From: an uncultured Hyphomicrobiales bacterium
GTDB taxonomy: Bacteria; Pseudomonadota; Alphaproteobacteria; Rhizobiales; TMED25
Reading direction: 5' to 3'
Assembly (NCBI GenBank): GCA_905181735.1
Contig: CAJIYR010000003.1
Span: forward strand, 190,001 to 232,224
DNA length: 42,224 nucleotides
In this document: positions 9,448 to 19,287 of the stretch, one piece after another
Layout of the letters: every line of letters begins with the position of its first letter
Numbering within the stretch: position 1 is the first letter of the stretch
The notes under the pieces: model-generated
Told to the model about the DNA's origin: nothing
What the model saw: only the letters and a program-made list of their open reading frames with translations
Databases searched by the model: none
Program-made: the position numbers and the translations under genes

Positions 9448-9876
9448 TTAATTTTTATCATCTGGCATTTCAGGAAGAGGAACAATATCTATACCTTCTT
9501 CTATAAGCCCCTTGACATCATCTTGCGTTGCTTCTCCATATATTGATCTATCTTTGCTCTCTTTATAAAAAATCTTCCTGGCTTCGTTTGGAAAATCAGT
9601 TCCTACATAATCAGCATTTTTTTTAATTTCTTTCTTTATTTTTCTTAACGCATCCCTCATAACTCTTGAATTATTGTCATCTAATAATTTATCTGTTTTT
9701 AGAGCATTTGTTTTCTTTGGTATCCCAGGTGACATTAAAGCCTTTGATATATTGTTGGAATTGCATATTGGGCATAAAATTGAATTACTTTTTTCTTGTA
9801 TATTATATGATTTTGAATCTTTAAACCAAGAATCAAAATCATGTTCATTTCCACAAATAAGATTATATCTTATCAT
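9448..9876 (-). CDS. DUF1178 family protein
   Basis: 142 residues, matching the alphaproteobacterial/betaproteobacterial DUF1178 family. The start MIRYNLICGNEHDFDSWF is the typical N-terminus, with a zinc-ribbon-like arrangement: C9, the H12 region, and CPICNS (~35-40) forming C-x2-C. A conserved SKALMSPGIPKK follows. The middle contains VGTDFPNEARKIFY, also a family hallmark. Last gene of a grxC-nitrilase-DUF1178 minus-strand operon, an association seen in many alphaproteobacteria. Function is unknown; metal binding is inferred from the cysteines. Confidence 0.88.
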   Translation of the reverse strand: MIRYNLICGNEHDFDSWFKDSKSYNIQEKSNSILCPICNSNNISKALMSPGIPKKTNALKTDKLLDDNNSRVMRDALRKIKKEIKKNADYVGTDFPNEARKIFYKESKDRSIYGEATQDDVKGLIEEGIDIVPLPEMPDDKN

Positions 9877-9903
9877 AAATCAGTACCCTTATATTCTAAT
9901 ATC

Positions 9904-10734
9904 CTACAAGACATCGTAATCACATTCATACGACCAAGCAGGTATCTTATTTCTAGAATTCATAACTTCTTCTGTATTAATATCGGCAATAATAAAACAA
10001 GGATTATCATCAATTGCTTCTGCAAGAATTTCACCCCAAGGAGATACGATCAGACTGTGTCCGTAAGTCTCTCTTCCATTTTGATGCTTTCCAACCTGTG
10101 CTGGTGCAAAAATAAAGCATCCCGTTTCAATTGCCCTCGAACGCAACAATACATGCCAATGTGCTGATCCTGTATACTTTGTAAATGCAGATGGAACTGT
10201 TATAAACCTTGCGCCTCTAGTTGCAATAGATTTATACAGCCCAGGGAATCTTAGATCATAACAAATTGTTAAACCTATTTTACCCCAAGGTATATCTATA
10301 ATAGAAATTTTTTTACCTGATTCAAAAGTACTCGATTCACGATAAATTTCACCAGATTCTAGCTGAACATCAAACATATGTATCTTATCATAATACCCAA
10401 TAATTTTTCCGTTATTATTTATTATATAAGATCTATTAACAGCACGATAATCATCAATTTTTATAGACAGAGATCCTATGATTAAAAAAATATTTAATTC
10501 TAAAGCTAGGTCACATAAGGCTGTAATCGATTTATCTTCCTCTTCATAAGATATTTGATTAAACAATTGTTTTTTTGAATTAGCCATTAATAACGTTTGC
10601 TCTGGTGTGATTATTAAATCTGCTCCATTATCCTTAGCAGATCTAATTAATTCTAATACAGCAGGTAGATTTGTAGCGATATCAGTTCCTGTAGAAAGCT
10701 GCACACACGCAACCTTGAAATTAGAATTGATCAT
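9904..10734 (-). CDS. Carbon-nitrogen hydrolase, Nit1/Nit2 (omega-amidase-like) type
   Basis: Nitrilase-superfamily amidase with the complete Glu-Lys-Cys triad: E45 in TPEQTLL, K117 in YYDKIHMFDV and C158 in GLTICYDLRFPGLY. The CYDLRFP context and 276-aa length put it with the Nit1/YafV/omega-amidase branch. Enzymes of that branch repair deaminated glutathione or hydrolyse 2-oxoglutaramate. The neighbouring glutaredoxin favours deaminated glutathione amidase, but this is inference. The ATG at 10734 lies inside the end of grxC (14-bp overlap), so translation is coupled. Confidence 0.9.
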   Translation of the reverse strand: MINSNFKVACVQLSTGTDIATNLPAVLELIRSAKDNGADLIITPEQTLLMANSKKQLFNQISYEEEDKSITALCDLALELNIFLIIGSLSIKIDDYRAVNRSYIINNNGKIIGYYDKIHMFDVQLESGEIYRESSTFESGKKISIIDIPWGKIGLTICYDLRFPGLYKSIATRGARFITVPSAFTKYTGSAHWHVLLRSRAIETGCFIFAPAQVGKHQNGRETYGHSLIVSPWGEILAEAIDDNPCFIIADINTEEVMNSRNKIPAWSYECDYDVL

Positions 10735-10999
10735 CTAAATCTCTAGTATTCAACATTTTATCAAGCTTATTTTCTCTGTCGAGATTATGCAATTCGTTGC
10801 ATCCACCAATATGTATATCATTAATAAATATTTGTGGGACCGTTCTTTTGCCATTTGCTCTCTTAACCATAGAATCCCGAAGGAGTTTGTCCGAAGAGAC
10901 ATTAATTTCATTGTATAAATAATTTTTTTTATTAAACAACTTTTTAGCCGAGTCACAAAAATAGCAATTATCACCTGTATATATTTCTATCTTCTTCAT
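10721..10999 (-). CDS. grxC: Glutaredoxin 3
   Basis: Small thioredoxin-fold thiol oxidoreductase (92 aa) using glutathione. The redox pair is C12-Y-F-C15 (NCYFCDSAKK), followed by the cis-proline motif GKRTVPQIFIND and the GSH-binding GGCNEL. Most GrxC proteins have C-P-Y-C, so the missing proline in the active site is unusual and should raise or shift reactivity; this is inference from thioredoxin-fold chemistry. First gene of the grxC-nitrilase-DUF1178 operon; the usual comF upstream is absent, replaced by a divergent methyltransferase gene 128 bp away. Confidence 0.92.
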   Translation of the reverse strand: MKKIEIYTGDNCYFCDSAKKLFNKKNYLYNEINVSSDKLLRDSMVKRANGKRTVPQIFINDIHIGGCNELHNLDRENKLDKMLNTRDLDDQF

Positions 11000-11127
11000 T
11001 AAAATTAACTCTCATTTAATTATAATATATAAAATTAATTTGATTTATTAAAATATAATGTATTTATAATATTCAAATAATAGATCTAGTACTAATAAGA
11101 TATCATAAAATATGATTTTATATAAAC

Positions 11128-12006
11128 ATGAATATAAGAACAAATAATATAAAAAAAAAGATCTTCAACAAAGATGTTTTGAAGGCATGCAGAAAGAGAT
11201 CTTTAAAACTCATTCCTAAGTATTCTTTTTCTAATTATTTAAATGCAAACATTAGCGAGAGAATACAAGAGATCAATAAGAAATTTCAAAATTCCTTAAC
11301 GATAACAAATAATTTAGAAGATAGTCTTTGGGTAGAGAGTATAGGCTACAGAATAAAAAATAATTTCAATGGTTTGTTGTCAATGAACGATAAAAACAAG
11401 AATATAAATATGTTAATTGACGAAGAAATCTTACCCTTTAAGAATGAATGCTTTGATCTTATTGTTTCTAATCTAAATTTACATTCAACAGTTAATTTAG
11501 GAAAATTATTATTAGAAATAAACAAAACACTCATCCCGGATGGGTTGTTTATTGGATCAATGTTTGGTCGAGAAACTCTCAATGAGCTTAGATATTCACT
11601 CTTATCAGCAGAGACTGAAATAACGGGAAAAACATATCCTCGAATAATACCATTTACTGATATAAGAACATCTGGCGACCTTCTCTACAAAAGTGGCTTT
11701 AAATTATGTGTCTCTGATATTGATAGGGTTGTATTGGAATTCGACCAACCCATTGATCTAATACACCAACTGAGAGCAATTGGAGAAACCAACTATCTTA
11801 ATATTGATAGGTTACCTATAAATAAAAAAGTTTGGAAGAGAGCTTGCGAAATATATAAAAATAATTTTTCTAATAACAAGGGATTGGTAAAGGCTACATT
11901 TGATATAATAACATTAACGGGCTGGAAATATGATAAAAAACAGCAAGAACCTCTAAAACCTGGTAGTGCAACACATAAATTATCTGATGCATTAAATAAA
12001 AGATAG
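11128..12006 (+). CDS. NDUFAF5/BioC-like methyltransferase family protein with degenerate SAM motif I
   Basis: 292 residues, recognised from family-specific parts: N-terminal VLKACRKRSLKLIP, LPFKNECFDLIVSNLNLHS (motif IV-like, ~113-131), ETLNELRYSLLSAE, PRIIPFTDIRTSGDLLYKSGF and the C-terminal GWKYDKKQQEPLKPGSATHK, where homologues have a Gln-Gln-x-Pro-Leu-x-Pro-Gly-Ser-Ala tail. The mitochondrial relative NDUFAF5 acts in complex I assembly. Where homologues show the glycine-rich SAM loop (x-D-L-G-C-x-T/G-G), this protein reads SLWVESIGYRIKNNFNG, with no G-x-G. It may therefore no longer bind SAM in the normal way. Divergent from grxC; ends 13 bp before the convergent mutT. No in-frame stop is present, so it is under selection for length at least. 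Confidence 0.8.
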   Translation: MNIRTNNIKKKIFNKDVLKACRKRSLKLIPKYSFSNYLNANISERIQEINKKFQNSLTITNNLEDSLWVESIGYRIKNNFNGLLSMNDKNKNINMLIDEEILPFKNECFDLIVSNLNLHSTVNLGKLLLEINKTLIPDGLFIGSMFGRETLNELRYSLLSAETEITGKTYPRIIPFTDIRTSGDLLYKSGFKLCVSDIDRVVLEFDQPIDLIHQLRAIGETNYLNIDRLPINKKVWKRACEIYKNNFSNNKGLVKATFDIITLTGWKYDKKQQEPLKPGSATHKLSDALNKR

Positions 12007-12019
12007 GGTTGTAACAGTG

Positions 12020-12418
12020 TCAGAGCAAATCTCTTAATATCGGTATTAAAGGTATATCTGCCGGCAAAATATTATATTTTGTGATATCCCTTGCCTTAAC
12101 CCAACAAATATCCTGATCTTCCATAGGCATAACTAAACCATTCCATTTTCTGCATACATATAATAATAATACTAAGTAAAAACCACCATAATCATGTGTG
12201 TTAAATGTTAATGGAGCTAAACATGAACTTTCCACATCAATATTAAGCTCCTCTCTAAGTTCTCTAATCAAAGCAAGTTCTGGTGTTTCTTGGTCTTCAA
12301 TTTTACCTCCAGGAAACTCCCAATAACCTTCATATTCTTTTCCCGAAGGACGCTTATTAATCAACACTTTCCCATCAACATCAATTAGCGCACATGCAAC
12401 AACTGTTTTTATTACCAT
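12020..12418 (-). CDS. mutT: 8-oxo-dGTP diphosphatase (Nudix)
   Basis: 132-aa Nudix hydrolase, probably cleaning oxidised dGTP from the nucleotide pool. The Nudix box is complete: GGKIEDQETPELALIRELREEL (shown here in part: G-x5-E-x7-R-E-L-x-E-E at ~37-59). The start MVIKTVVACALIDVDGKVLINKRPSGKEYEGYW, in parts VLINKRP and GYWEFPGGK, is typical of MutT. The ATG at 12418 is 2 bp after the argJ stop, so it is translated in an operon with argJ, as in many alphaproteobacteria. Specific substrate is inferred from family and context. Confidence 0.9.
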   Translation of the reverse strand: MVIKTVVACALIDVDGKVLINKRPSGKEYEGYWEFPGGKIEDQETPELALIRELREELNIDVESSCLAPLTFNTHDYGGFYLVLLLYVCRKWNGLVMPMEDQDICWVKARDITKYNILPADIPLIPILRDLL

Positions 12419-12420
12419 GG

Positions 12421-13650
12421 TTATGACCTATAATCTGCATTTATAGTTATATATTGATGAGATAAATCACATGTCCAAATTCTACCAGAACCTTCGCCAA
12501 CACCAACATCAATCTTAATATTAATGTTTTTATTCTTCATATAATCTGCTACCATATCTTCTTTATAATTTATATCAACAACACCTTCGCTAGCAACAAG
12601 ATTATTACCAATCCATATCTTAACTTTATCTCTAGATGCAGGTTCACCCGCTTTACCAATTGCCATGACAATCCTGCCCCAATTTGGGTCTTCACCAAAT
12701 ATAGCTGTCTTAAACAACGGAGAATTCGCTATTGATTTTGCGATAATGTTTGCAGAATTATTACTAATTGCACCTTCTAAATCAATTGTCACAAATTTTG
12801 TTGCACCCTCACCATCTCTAACAATCTGTTTAGCTAAGTTTATAGCAACTTCCTTAAAAGAATTTATAAAGCCTTGAATTAGTGGGTCATTTATATCTTT
12901 AATGAGACGATGGTCTGCTTTATTTGAAGAAAATGCCAAAAAAGTATCACTTGTCGACGTATCTCCATCAACTGTAATGGCATTAAAACTTATATTCGTT
13001 GTCTCTCTAAGAATCTCTTGGAGCAAAGAGTGAGTTATATTAGCATTTGTAAACATAAAAGATAGCATAGTTGCCATATCTGGAGCAATCATACCAGACC
13101 CTTTAGCAATTCCATTAATTATTATTTCACAATTACCAATCTTACATACCTTTGATGCTAATTTAGGGAAAGTATCAGTTGTCATGATAGATTTTGCTGC
13201 ATCAATCCAAGTAGAAGTTGGCATTCGCAAATCAATAGTTTCAATTGCTTCGACTATCGATGATTCGTCCAAAAATTCTCCAATAACTCCAGTTGATGCA
13301 ATAGCAATGCCTTCAATATTACAATTAATATTTTTTGCAAGACTATTCACCATATTACTTACAGTTTGAACGCCACGTTTACCAGTAAATGCATTTGAAT
13401 TACCAGAATTAACTACTAAACCCCTAATTTTATCATAATTTATATTTTCCTTACACCATTCAACAGGTGCCGATGGACATAAAGAGCTCGTGTAAACACC
13501 CGCCGCAATAGCATCCTTATCAAACACAACAACAAGTAAATCTTCACGATTCTTGTATTTAGTATTTGTTTCAAAAGTATAAGTTTTTATTCCATCAATA
13601 TCTGGCAATCTTTCAAATATAATCTGGGATGATTCTGATTTATTAACCAT
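12421..13650 (-). CDS. argJ: Bifunctional glutamate N-acetyltransferase / ornithine acetyltransferase ArgJ
   Basis: Recycles the acetyl group in arginine biosynthesis by moving it from N-acetylornithine to glutamate. The nucleophile is T194 in KGSGMIAPDMATMLSFMF; the precursor is cut before this Thr to make alpha and beta chains. Other family motifs: LVVNSGNSNAFTGKRG (~78-93), IASTGVIGEFL (~117-127), VDGDTSTSDT and FGEDPNWGRI. 409 aa, normal. It is divergent from secA across 235 bp of AT-rich DNA that must hold both promoters. Whether it is monofunctional or bifunctional cannot be read from the sequence. Confidence 0.95.
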   Translation of the reverse strand: MVNKSESSQIIFERLPDIDGIKTYTFETNTKYKNREDLLVVVFDKDAIAAGVYTSSLCPSAPVEWCKENINYDKIRGLVVNSGNSNAFTGKRGVQTVSNMVNSLAKNINCNIEGIAIASTGVIGEFLDESSIVEAIETIDLRMPTSTWIDAAKSIMTTDTFPKLASKVCKIGNCEIIINGIAKGSGMIAPDMATMLSFMFTNANITHSLLQEILRETTNISFNAITVDGDTSTSDTFLAFSSNKADHRLIKDINDPLIQGFINSFKEVAINLAKQIVRDGEGATKFVTIDLEGAISNNSANIIAKSIANSPLFKTAIFGEDPNWGRIVMAIGKAGEPASRDKVKIWIGNNLVASEGVVDINYKEDMVADYMKNKNINIKIDVGVGEGSGRIWTCDLSHQYITINADYRS

Positions 13651-13885
13651 TCAAGTCTTCCTTAAAACAGACTATGCCGTTTAGAGTTTTTTCTTTGCTT
13701 AATTCATTTAATACTTATATACAAAATATAATTAATTTATTAATAAGTTCATGTATATGATTATATAAATAACTATTTAATATTATTGCAATATAATTAT
13801 ATGATAAATTATATCATACTGTGATTTAAAATTTGCATACAATAGATTTACGAACCCTAGGATATAAAAAGATTTAAGGATTTCA

Positions 13886-16609
13886 ATGTTTAATCTAAAA
13901 AAAATAACACAAAAGTTCTTGAACAAGCCCATAAAGAAACATCTGAAGCATTATCAGTCGCGTGTTACAAAAATTAATGAAATTGAAGAATCCTTTTCCC
14001 TATTAAGCGATCAGGAATTGAAAGACCATACGGAAAAATTCAAAGACAGAATTAAATCTGGAGAATCTCTAGATGACATATTAATACCCGTCTTTGCCGT
14101 AGTTAGAGAGGCCTCAAAAAGAACCTTAGGGCAAAGACATTTTGATGTTCAATTACTAGGAGGAATGGTTCTCCATGACGGCGGAATATCAGAAATGAAA
14201 ACCGGTGAAGGAAAAACTCTGGTGTCTACTCTAGCTGTATACCTAAATGCACTTGAAGGCAAAGGCGTTCATGTTATAACTGTAAATGACTACCTTGCTA
14301 AAAGAGATGCCAATTGGATGGGAAAAATATATAATTTTCTTGGTCTTAGCGTTGGTTGTGTAACAAATGGAATGGATGACAATCAAAGAAATCAGGCTTA
14401 TTCCTGCGACATAACCTATGGGACAAATAATGAATTTGGATTTGATTATCTAAGGGATAATATGAAACACTCTTTGGACCAAATGGTACAAAGAAGTCAT
14501 AACTTTGCAATTGTAGACGAAGTAGATTCAATCCTCATTGACGAGGCTAGGACTCCTTTAGTTATTTCTGGTGCTTATGAAAATAAATCTGATCTATACA
14601 TATTAATAAATAATATCATACCAAAATTAACAACTGAAGATTTTGAAATAGATGAAAAATCTAAGTCAGTTAATCTGTCTGACCAAGGTGTAGAAAATTC
14701 TGAAAAATTGTTAAAAGAAATAGACTTACTGAAGAGTAATTCATTGTATGACATTGAGAATGTAAGCTTAGTCCACCATATAAACCAAGCGGCGAAAGCG
14801 CATAAACTTTTTGAAAAAGATAAGGATTATATAGTAAAAGATCAAATGATTGTAATTATTGACGAATTTACAGGAAGAATGATGGAAGGCCGCAGATATT
14901 CTGAAGGTCTTCATCAAGCCATAGAAGCAAAAGAGAGCTGTCCAATACAATCTGAAAATCAAACTTTAGCATCAATCACATTTCAAAATTACTTCAGACT
15001 ATACACCAAACTTGGGGGTATGACAGGTACAGCCCAAACCGAAGCAGAAGAATTCATGGATATCTATGGGCTTCCGGTAATAGAAATTCCAACAAACATA
15101 GATGTTAGTCGTATTGATGAAAATGATGAAATCTACATGTCGATTGAAGAAAAGTATAATGCAATAGTTGATCTCATTAAAGATTGCTCAGAAAGAGGTC
15201 AACCAGTTCTTGTTGGAACCACATCAATAGAAAAATCTGAATATATAGCAACACTATTAGTAGAAAATAAATTTAAACGTATTGATTACGAGAAACCAAT
15301 GGATAAGGAAATAGACAATAAGTCATTTGCTGTATTGAACGCAAGATATCATGAGCAAGAAGCTAAAATAATCGAACAAGCAGGGAGACTAGGCGCAATA
15401 ACTATAGCAACAAATATGGCAGGTCGTGGAACAGATATTCAATTAGGTGGAAACCTTGAGTCAGAAATCGCTATCGTCAACTCAAGCCCTAATTCTGATA
15501 AATCTTCTGAAGCAGAAGTTACTGAAAGAGTGTTAAAAGAAAAAGAAAAAGTTATATTAAACGGCGGCCTTTATGTTATTGGCACAGAAAGACATGAGAG
15601 CAGAAGAATAGACAACCAATTACGAGGAAGGTCAGGTCGACAGGGAGACCCGGGTACATCTAAGTTCTTTCTAAGTTTACAAGATGATCTAATGCGAATT
15701 TTTGGATCAGATAAAATGGATGTGATGCTGAAAAAATTTGGACTTTCTGAAGGTGAGCCAATTGTTCATCCCTGGGTAAACAAAGCTCTTGAAAAAGCGC
15801 AATCAAAAATTGAAGCAAGAAATTTTGATACAAGAAAAAGCATACTTAAATTTGATGATGTTATGAATGATCAAAGAAAGGTTGTATTTGAGCAAAGAAT
15901 TGACTTGATGAAAGAAAGTGAGGCATCAGAGACTATAATTGATATGAGATATCAAACGATTGAAGATATAGTCGCTATATATATTCCGAAAAATGCCTAT
16001 CCTGAACAATGGGATGTCCTTGGCTTAAGAAATAAAATTAGAACTGCTCTTACACTCGACCTACCTATCGAAGAATGGGCGGATCAAGAAGGTGTTGCAG
16101 AAGAAGAGATAATAATTAAAATAAAGGATGAAGTAGATAGGGCAATGGCCTTAAAGAGTGTCAAGTATGGCTCTGATGCAATGAGGCAGATAGAAAAAAC
16201 AGTCCTTTTACAAATACTAGACCTTTTATGGAGAGAGCATATTGTAAAATTGGAACATTTAAGAACTATAGTAGGCCTAAGAGGCTATGGACAAAGAGAT
16301 CCTTTGCATGAATTTAAAACAGAATCTTTTGAGCTATTCGAATCGTTGTTAGAAAAACTTCGTGAATCTGTGACTGGCCATTTAATTAGAGTAGAGATAG
16401 TTGACAATAAACAAGAGAATGAGAAAAATAAGATTCAAGAAAATCACGAAGCAGATGCAAATAATGCTGAAAATTCAGTTAGAAAAACCGCATTATCCAA
16501 AAAAATTGACCCTATAGATCCTAGCACATGGGGTAAAGTTGCTAGAAATTCACCTTGTCCCTGCAACAGCGGGTTGAAATACAAGCAATGCCATGGAAAA
16601 AATGCTTAG
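13886..16609 (+). CDS. secA: Preprotein translocase ATPase SecA
   Basis: Motor of the Sec export channel at the inner membrane. 907 aa with all regions: Walker [12 protein letters not shown] (GEGKT at 107-111), Walker [14 protein letters not shown] (211-223), the preprotein-binding domain, the second helicase half with [15 protein letters not shown] and [12 protein letters not shown], and the C-terminal zinc tail [18 protein letters not shown] that binds SecB and lipid. Start ATG 13886 has AAGGAT upstream. Its end is 2 bp from the end of the convergent accA, leaving no room for a separate terminator. Confidence 0.98.
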   Translation: MFNLKKITQKFLNKPIKKHLKHYQSRVTKINEIEESFSLLSDQELKDHTEKFKDRIKSGESLDDILIPVFAVVREASKRTLGQRHFDVQLLGGMVLHDGGISEMKTGEGKTLVSTLAVYLNALEGKGVHVITVNDYLAKRDANWMGKIYNFLGLSVGCVTNGMDDNQRNQAYSCDITYGTNNEFGFDYLRDNMKHSLDQMVQRSHNFAIVDEVDSILIDEARTPLVISGAYENKSDLYILINNIIPKLTTEDFEIDEKSKSVNLSDQGVENSEKLLKEIDLLKSNSLYDIENVSLVHHINQAAKAHKLFEKDKDYIVKDQMIVIIDEFTGRMMEGRRYSEGLHQAIEAKESCPIQSENQTLASITFQNYFRLYTKLGGMTGTAQTEAEEFMDIYGLPVIEIPTNIDVSRIDENDEIYMSIEEKYNAIVDLIKDCSERGQPVLVGTTSIEKSEYIATLLVENKFKRIDYEKPMDKEIDNKSFAVLNARYHEQEAKIIEQAGRLGAITIATNMAGRGTDIQLGGNLESEIAIVNSSPNSDKSSEAEVTERVLKEKEKVILNGGLYVIGTERHESRRIDNQLRGRSGRQGDPGTSKFFLSLQDDLMRIFGSDKMDVMLKKFGLSEGEPIVHPWVNKALEKAQSKIEARNFDTRKSILKFDDVMNDQRKVVFEQRIDLMKESEASETIIDMRYQTIEDIVAIYIPKNAYPEQWDVLGLRNKIRTALTLDLPIEEWADQEGVAEEEIIIKIKDEVDRAMALKSVKYGSDAMRQIEKTVLLQILDLLWREHIVKLEHLRTIVGLRGYGQRDPLHEFKTESFELFESLLEKLRESVTGHLIRVEIVDNKQENEKNKIQENHEADANNAENSVRKTALSKKIDPIDPSTWGKVARNSPCPCNSGLKYKQCHGKNA

Positions 16610-16611
16610 GA

Positions 16612-17565
16612 TTAGATATTTCTTCCGATAGAAAGAAATCTTTCTCTCCTAGAATTCATAACCTCTTCAGGATTTAAGTGTCCTAAAATATTCAATTGGT
16701 TTTGTAATTCTTTCCCAGCATCGATGATTATCTTTTGCGGATCTCTATGTGCTCCACCTACAGGCTCTGCTATTATTGAATCAATAACACCAAACTCTAT
16801 CAAATCCTGTGCTGTTATCTTCATTGTGTTGGCGGCATAACTCGCTTTTGATGAATCTCTCCATAAGATAGAAGCAGAAGCTTCTGGCGATGCGACCGTG
16901 TATATTGAATGCTCTAACATTATTACTTTATTCGCAGAGGCTAGAGCAACGGCTCCTCCAGAGCCACCTTCTCCAATAATAAGCGAAACAAGCGGTACGC
17001 GAACATTTAAACAAACTTGCGTGCATCTTGCAATCGCTTCGGATTGCCCTCTTTGCTCTGCACCAATCCCTGGGTAAGCCCCTGCAGTATCAACGATTGT
17101 AATAATAGGTAGCTGAAAACGGTTTGCAATTTCCATTAATCTTCCGGCTTTGCGATAACCTTCCGGACTTGCCATACCAAAGTTATGTTTTATACGCTCA
17201 TCAGTTGAGGATCCTTTTTCATGACCTATAACCATGACGGATTTATCATTAAACTTTGCCAGCCCACCAATAATAGCATGATCATTTGAATATCTTCTAT
17301 CCCCAGAGAGCTCAATAAAAGATTCAAACAAAGTCTCTAAATAATCTTTAAAATGAGGCCTCAAAGGATGCCTTGCGACTTTTGTTTTTTGCCATGGAGT
17401 TAGTGATCCATAAATTTTTTCAAGAGCCTTATGAGTTTTCAGCTCTAATTCACGGATATTATTATCGAAGGATATATCTTGGTCTTCATTTGATAATAAT
17501 TTGAGCTCATTAACTTTTAGTTCTAGCTCTGCAACTGATTTCTCAAAGTCTAAATAATTTTGCAT
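16612..17565 (-). CDS. accA: Acetyl-CoA carboxylase carboxyltransferase, alpha subunit
   Basis: Transfers CO2 from carboxybiotin to acetyl-CoA with AccD, the first step of fatty-acid synthesis. 317 aa. Family segments: LTPWQKTKVARHPLRPHFKD (~55-74), ALIGGLAKF-like HAIIGGLAKF, GHEKGSSTDERIKHNFGMAS, PIITIVDTAGAYPGIGAEQRGQ and IGEGGSGGAVALA (oxyanion glycines). The N-terminal coiled coil is normal. No strong ribosome-binding site precedes the ATG. It is convergent with secA; xerD is upstream in the same direction, 94 bp away. Confidence 0.97.
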   Translation of the reverse strand: MQNYLDFEKSVAELELKVNELKLLSNEDQDISFDNNIRELELKTHKALEKIYGSLTPWQKTKVARHPLRPHFKDYLETLFESFIELSGDRRYSNDHAIIGGLAKFNDKSVMVIGHEKGSSTDERIKHNFGMASPEGYRKAGRLMEIANRFQLPIITIVDTAGAYPGIGAEQRGQSEAIARCTQVCLNVRVPLVSLIIGEGGSGGAVALASANKVIMLEHSIYTVASPEASASILWRDSSKASYAANTMKITAQDLIEFGVIDSIIAEPVGGAHRDPQKIIIDAGKELQNQLNILGHLNPEEVMNSRRERFLSIGRNI

Positions 17566-17659
17566 ATTTTTTTGTCTAGATAAATTTTAATTAATTAATA
17601 TATTTTATACTTATATTATCTAAAAGGTAAATTTATTATAAAATAATTCCAAAATATAA

Positions 17660-18592
17660 TTATTTCTTCGTGGACAAAGGGTGATGTTCTATAACCAACG
17701 ACTTCAATCTATCATCCAATATGTGAGTGTATATCTGAGTGGTAGATATATCGGAATGCCCTAACATTTGCTGAACAACCCTTAAATCTGCACCGCCAGA
17801 GAGCAAGTGACTAGCAAATGCATGTCTAATAACATGAGGAGAAATTAATTTTGGATTCAAACCAGCTTCTATTGATACCGCCTTTAAATCTTGTGCAAAT
17901 CTTTGTCTAGTGATATGTCCTGATTTGCTTCCAGAAGGAAATAAATAATGACTTAAGTTAATGTTTTTTGACATTTTAACCATATCTAAATATTCAAGAA
18001 TTTCTTTTTTGGCCAATTCAGTCAGTGGAACCAGTCTTTCTTTTCCACCTTTGCCTTTAATAGTTATGAATAGATCTTCACCCAATACCTGGTTTATCGT
18101 TAATCCTATAAGCTCACTAACCCTAAAGCCCGTAGCATACAATATCTCAACTTGACATAACAATCTCTGTAATTTTATCTTCTTAGAATCGGTAAGTTTC
18201 TTGTCCTTCGTTTTATTCTTAATAAAATCAAGGAGTCTTGTAATATTTTCTTCACTTAATACTTTTGGGAGCGGTCTTCCTAATCTTGGATTTTCTATTG
18301 TCTTAGCAGGATTTAATTTTATTAAATTTTCTTCGAATAGAAAATTGTAAAGCTGTTTAACTGCAGTAATTTTTCTAGCTAAACTTGAGCTGGCTATTCC
18401 AGTTTTACTTAATGCAGATATCCAGTTTCTAATATCACTTGTACTCGCATCTATTAAATTGATATTTTTCTTCACTAGAAAAGAGAAATACTGGTTAATA
18501 TCAGACTTATAGGCTACTAAAGTATTCTCTGAAGAATTCCTTTCAGCTGACAGCATTTCTATAAAAGACTCTATGTGTTGATCAAATTTCAT
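17660..18592 (-). CDS. xerD: Tyrosine recombinase XerD
   Basis: Site-specific recombinase that, with XerC, resolves chromosome dimers at dif. All six catalytic residues can be seen, numbered from the ATG at 18592 (310 aa): R157 (ATGFRVSELIGL), K181 (KGKGGKERLVPL), H253 and R256 (SPHVIRHAFASHLL), H279 (LGHSDI) and Y288 (TQIYTHI). N-terminal SAM-like DNA-binding domain at 1-~95. The frame can extend four codons to a TTG at 18604; ATG is preferred. The position beside accA and aroK is conserved in alphaproteobacteria and argues for XerD rather than a mobile-element integrase. Confidence 0.94.
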   Translation of the reverse strand: MKFDQHIESFIEMLSAERNSSENTLVAYKSDINQYFSFLVKKNINLIDASTSDIRNWISALSKTGIASSSLARKITAVKQLYNFLFEENLIKLNPAKTIENPRLGRPLPKVLSEENITRLLDFIKNKTKDKKLTDSKKIKLQRLLCQVEILYATGFRVSELIGLTINQVLGEDLFITIKGKGGKERLVPLTELAKKEILEYLDMVKMSKNINLSHYLFPSGSKSGHITRQRFAQDLKAVSIEAGLNPKLISPHVIRHAFASHLLSGGADLRVVQQMLGHSDISTTQIYTHILDDRLKSLVIEHHPLSTKK

Positions 18593-18765
18593 AATTTTTT
18601 TCAAGCATATTGTTAAATCAATTCATAATTTTTCAATATAACGAATACAAAAATAGTATTATTTCTCTTTAATTTAGTATTTATTAGAACTATCATCATA
18701 TATTTAAATACGTTAAAATTTTATTATAAACGTTGATATTATTAATTTTGTAAAAATACAGTAGT

Positions 18766-19287
18766 ATGAAATCTTTTTCTAATTCAAATATTATACTAAT
18801 CGGCATTATGGGTGTTGGAAAAAGTACAATAGGAGCATCGATTGCAAAATCATTAAATCTAGAATTCTATGATACAGATGAACAAGTCGAAAAGTACGAG
18901 AAAAAAAGTATCAATAGAATATTCGAAGATAGTGGAGAGGTTTACTTTAGAAGCGTAGAACAAACCGTAACGCTAAATTTACTAAAAAAGGAAAGATGCA
19001 TCATAGCCTTTGGAGGGGGTACTTTTATTAATGAAAAAATAAGAAATGCCGTATCTGAAGATAGTATATCCGTATGGTTAAGAGAAGATGTAAATATTAT
19101 TTTAAAACGCCTATTAAAAAATGAAAAAAGACCTTTAATTAAAAATAATCCTTCGTTGGTTATCAATAAATTAATTAATGACCGTTATCCAATTTATAAT
19201 TTTGCTGATATAAAAATTGATTGCAATAATGAAAATTTAAAAGAAATAAAATTAAGAATAATCAAAGAGATAAAAAATGAATTCTAA
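18766..19287 (+). CDS. aroK: Shikimate kinase
   Basis: Phosphorylates shikimate in aromatic amino-acid synthesis. 173 aa. Walker A GIMGVGKST (13-21), shikimate-binding D-T-D (YDTDEQVEK), FRSVEQ with the conserved R, and the FGGGTF (Walker B-like, ~84-89) loop; LID region ENKRPL-like NEKRPLIKNN. It overlaps aroB by 11 bp, so the two are translationally coupled. Divergent from xerD across ~170 bp. Confidence 0.96.
   Translation: MKSFSNSNIILIGIMGVGKSTIGASIAKSLNLEFYDTDEQVEKYEKKSINRIFEDSGEVYFRSVEQTVTLNLLKKERCIIAFGGGTFINEKIRNAVSEDSISVWLREDVNIILKRLLKNEKRPLIKNNPSLVINKLINDRYPIYNFADIKIDCNNENLKEIKLRIIKEIKNEF

Noticed and set aside
17660-18592. XerD as an integrase of a mobile element
   Set aside because: Complete family motifs and the conserved accA/aroK neighbourhood show a housekeeping recombinase; no tRNA or repeats beside it.
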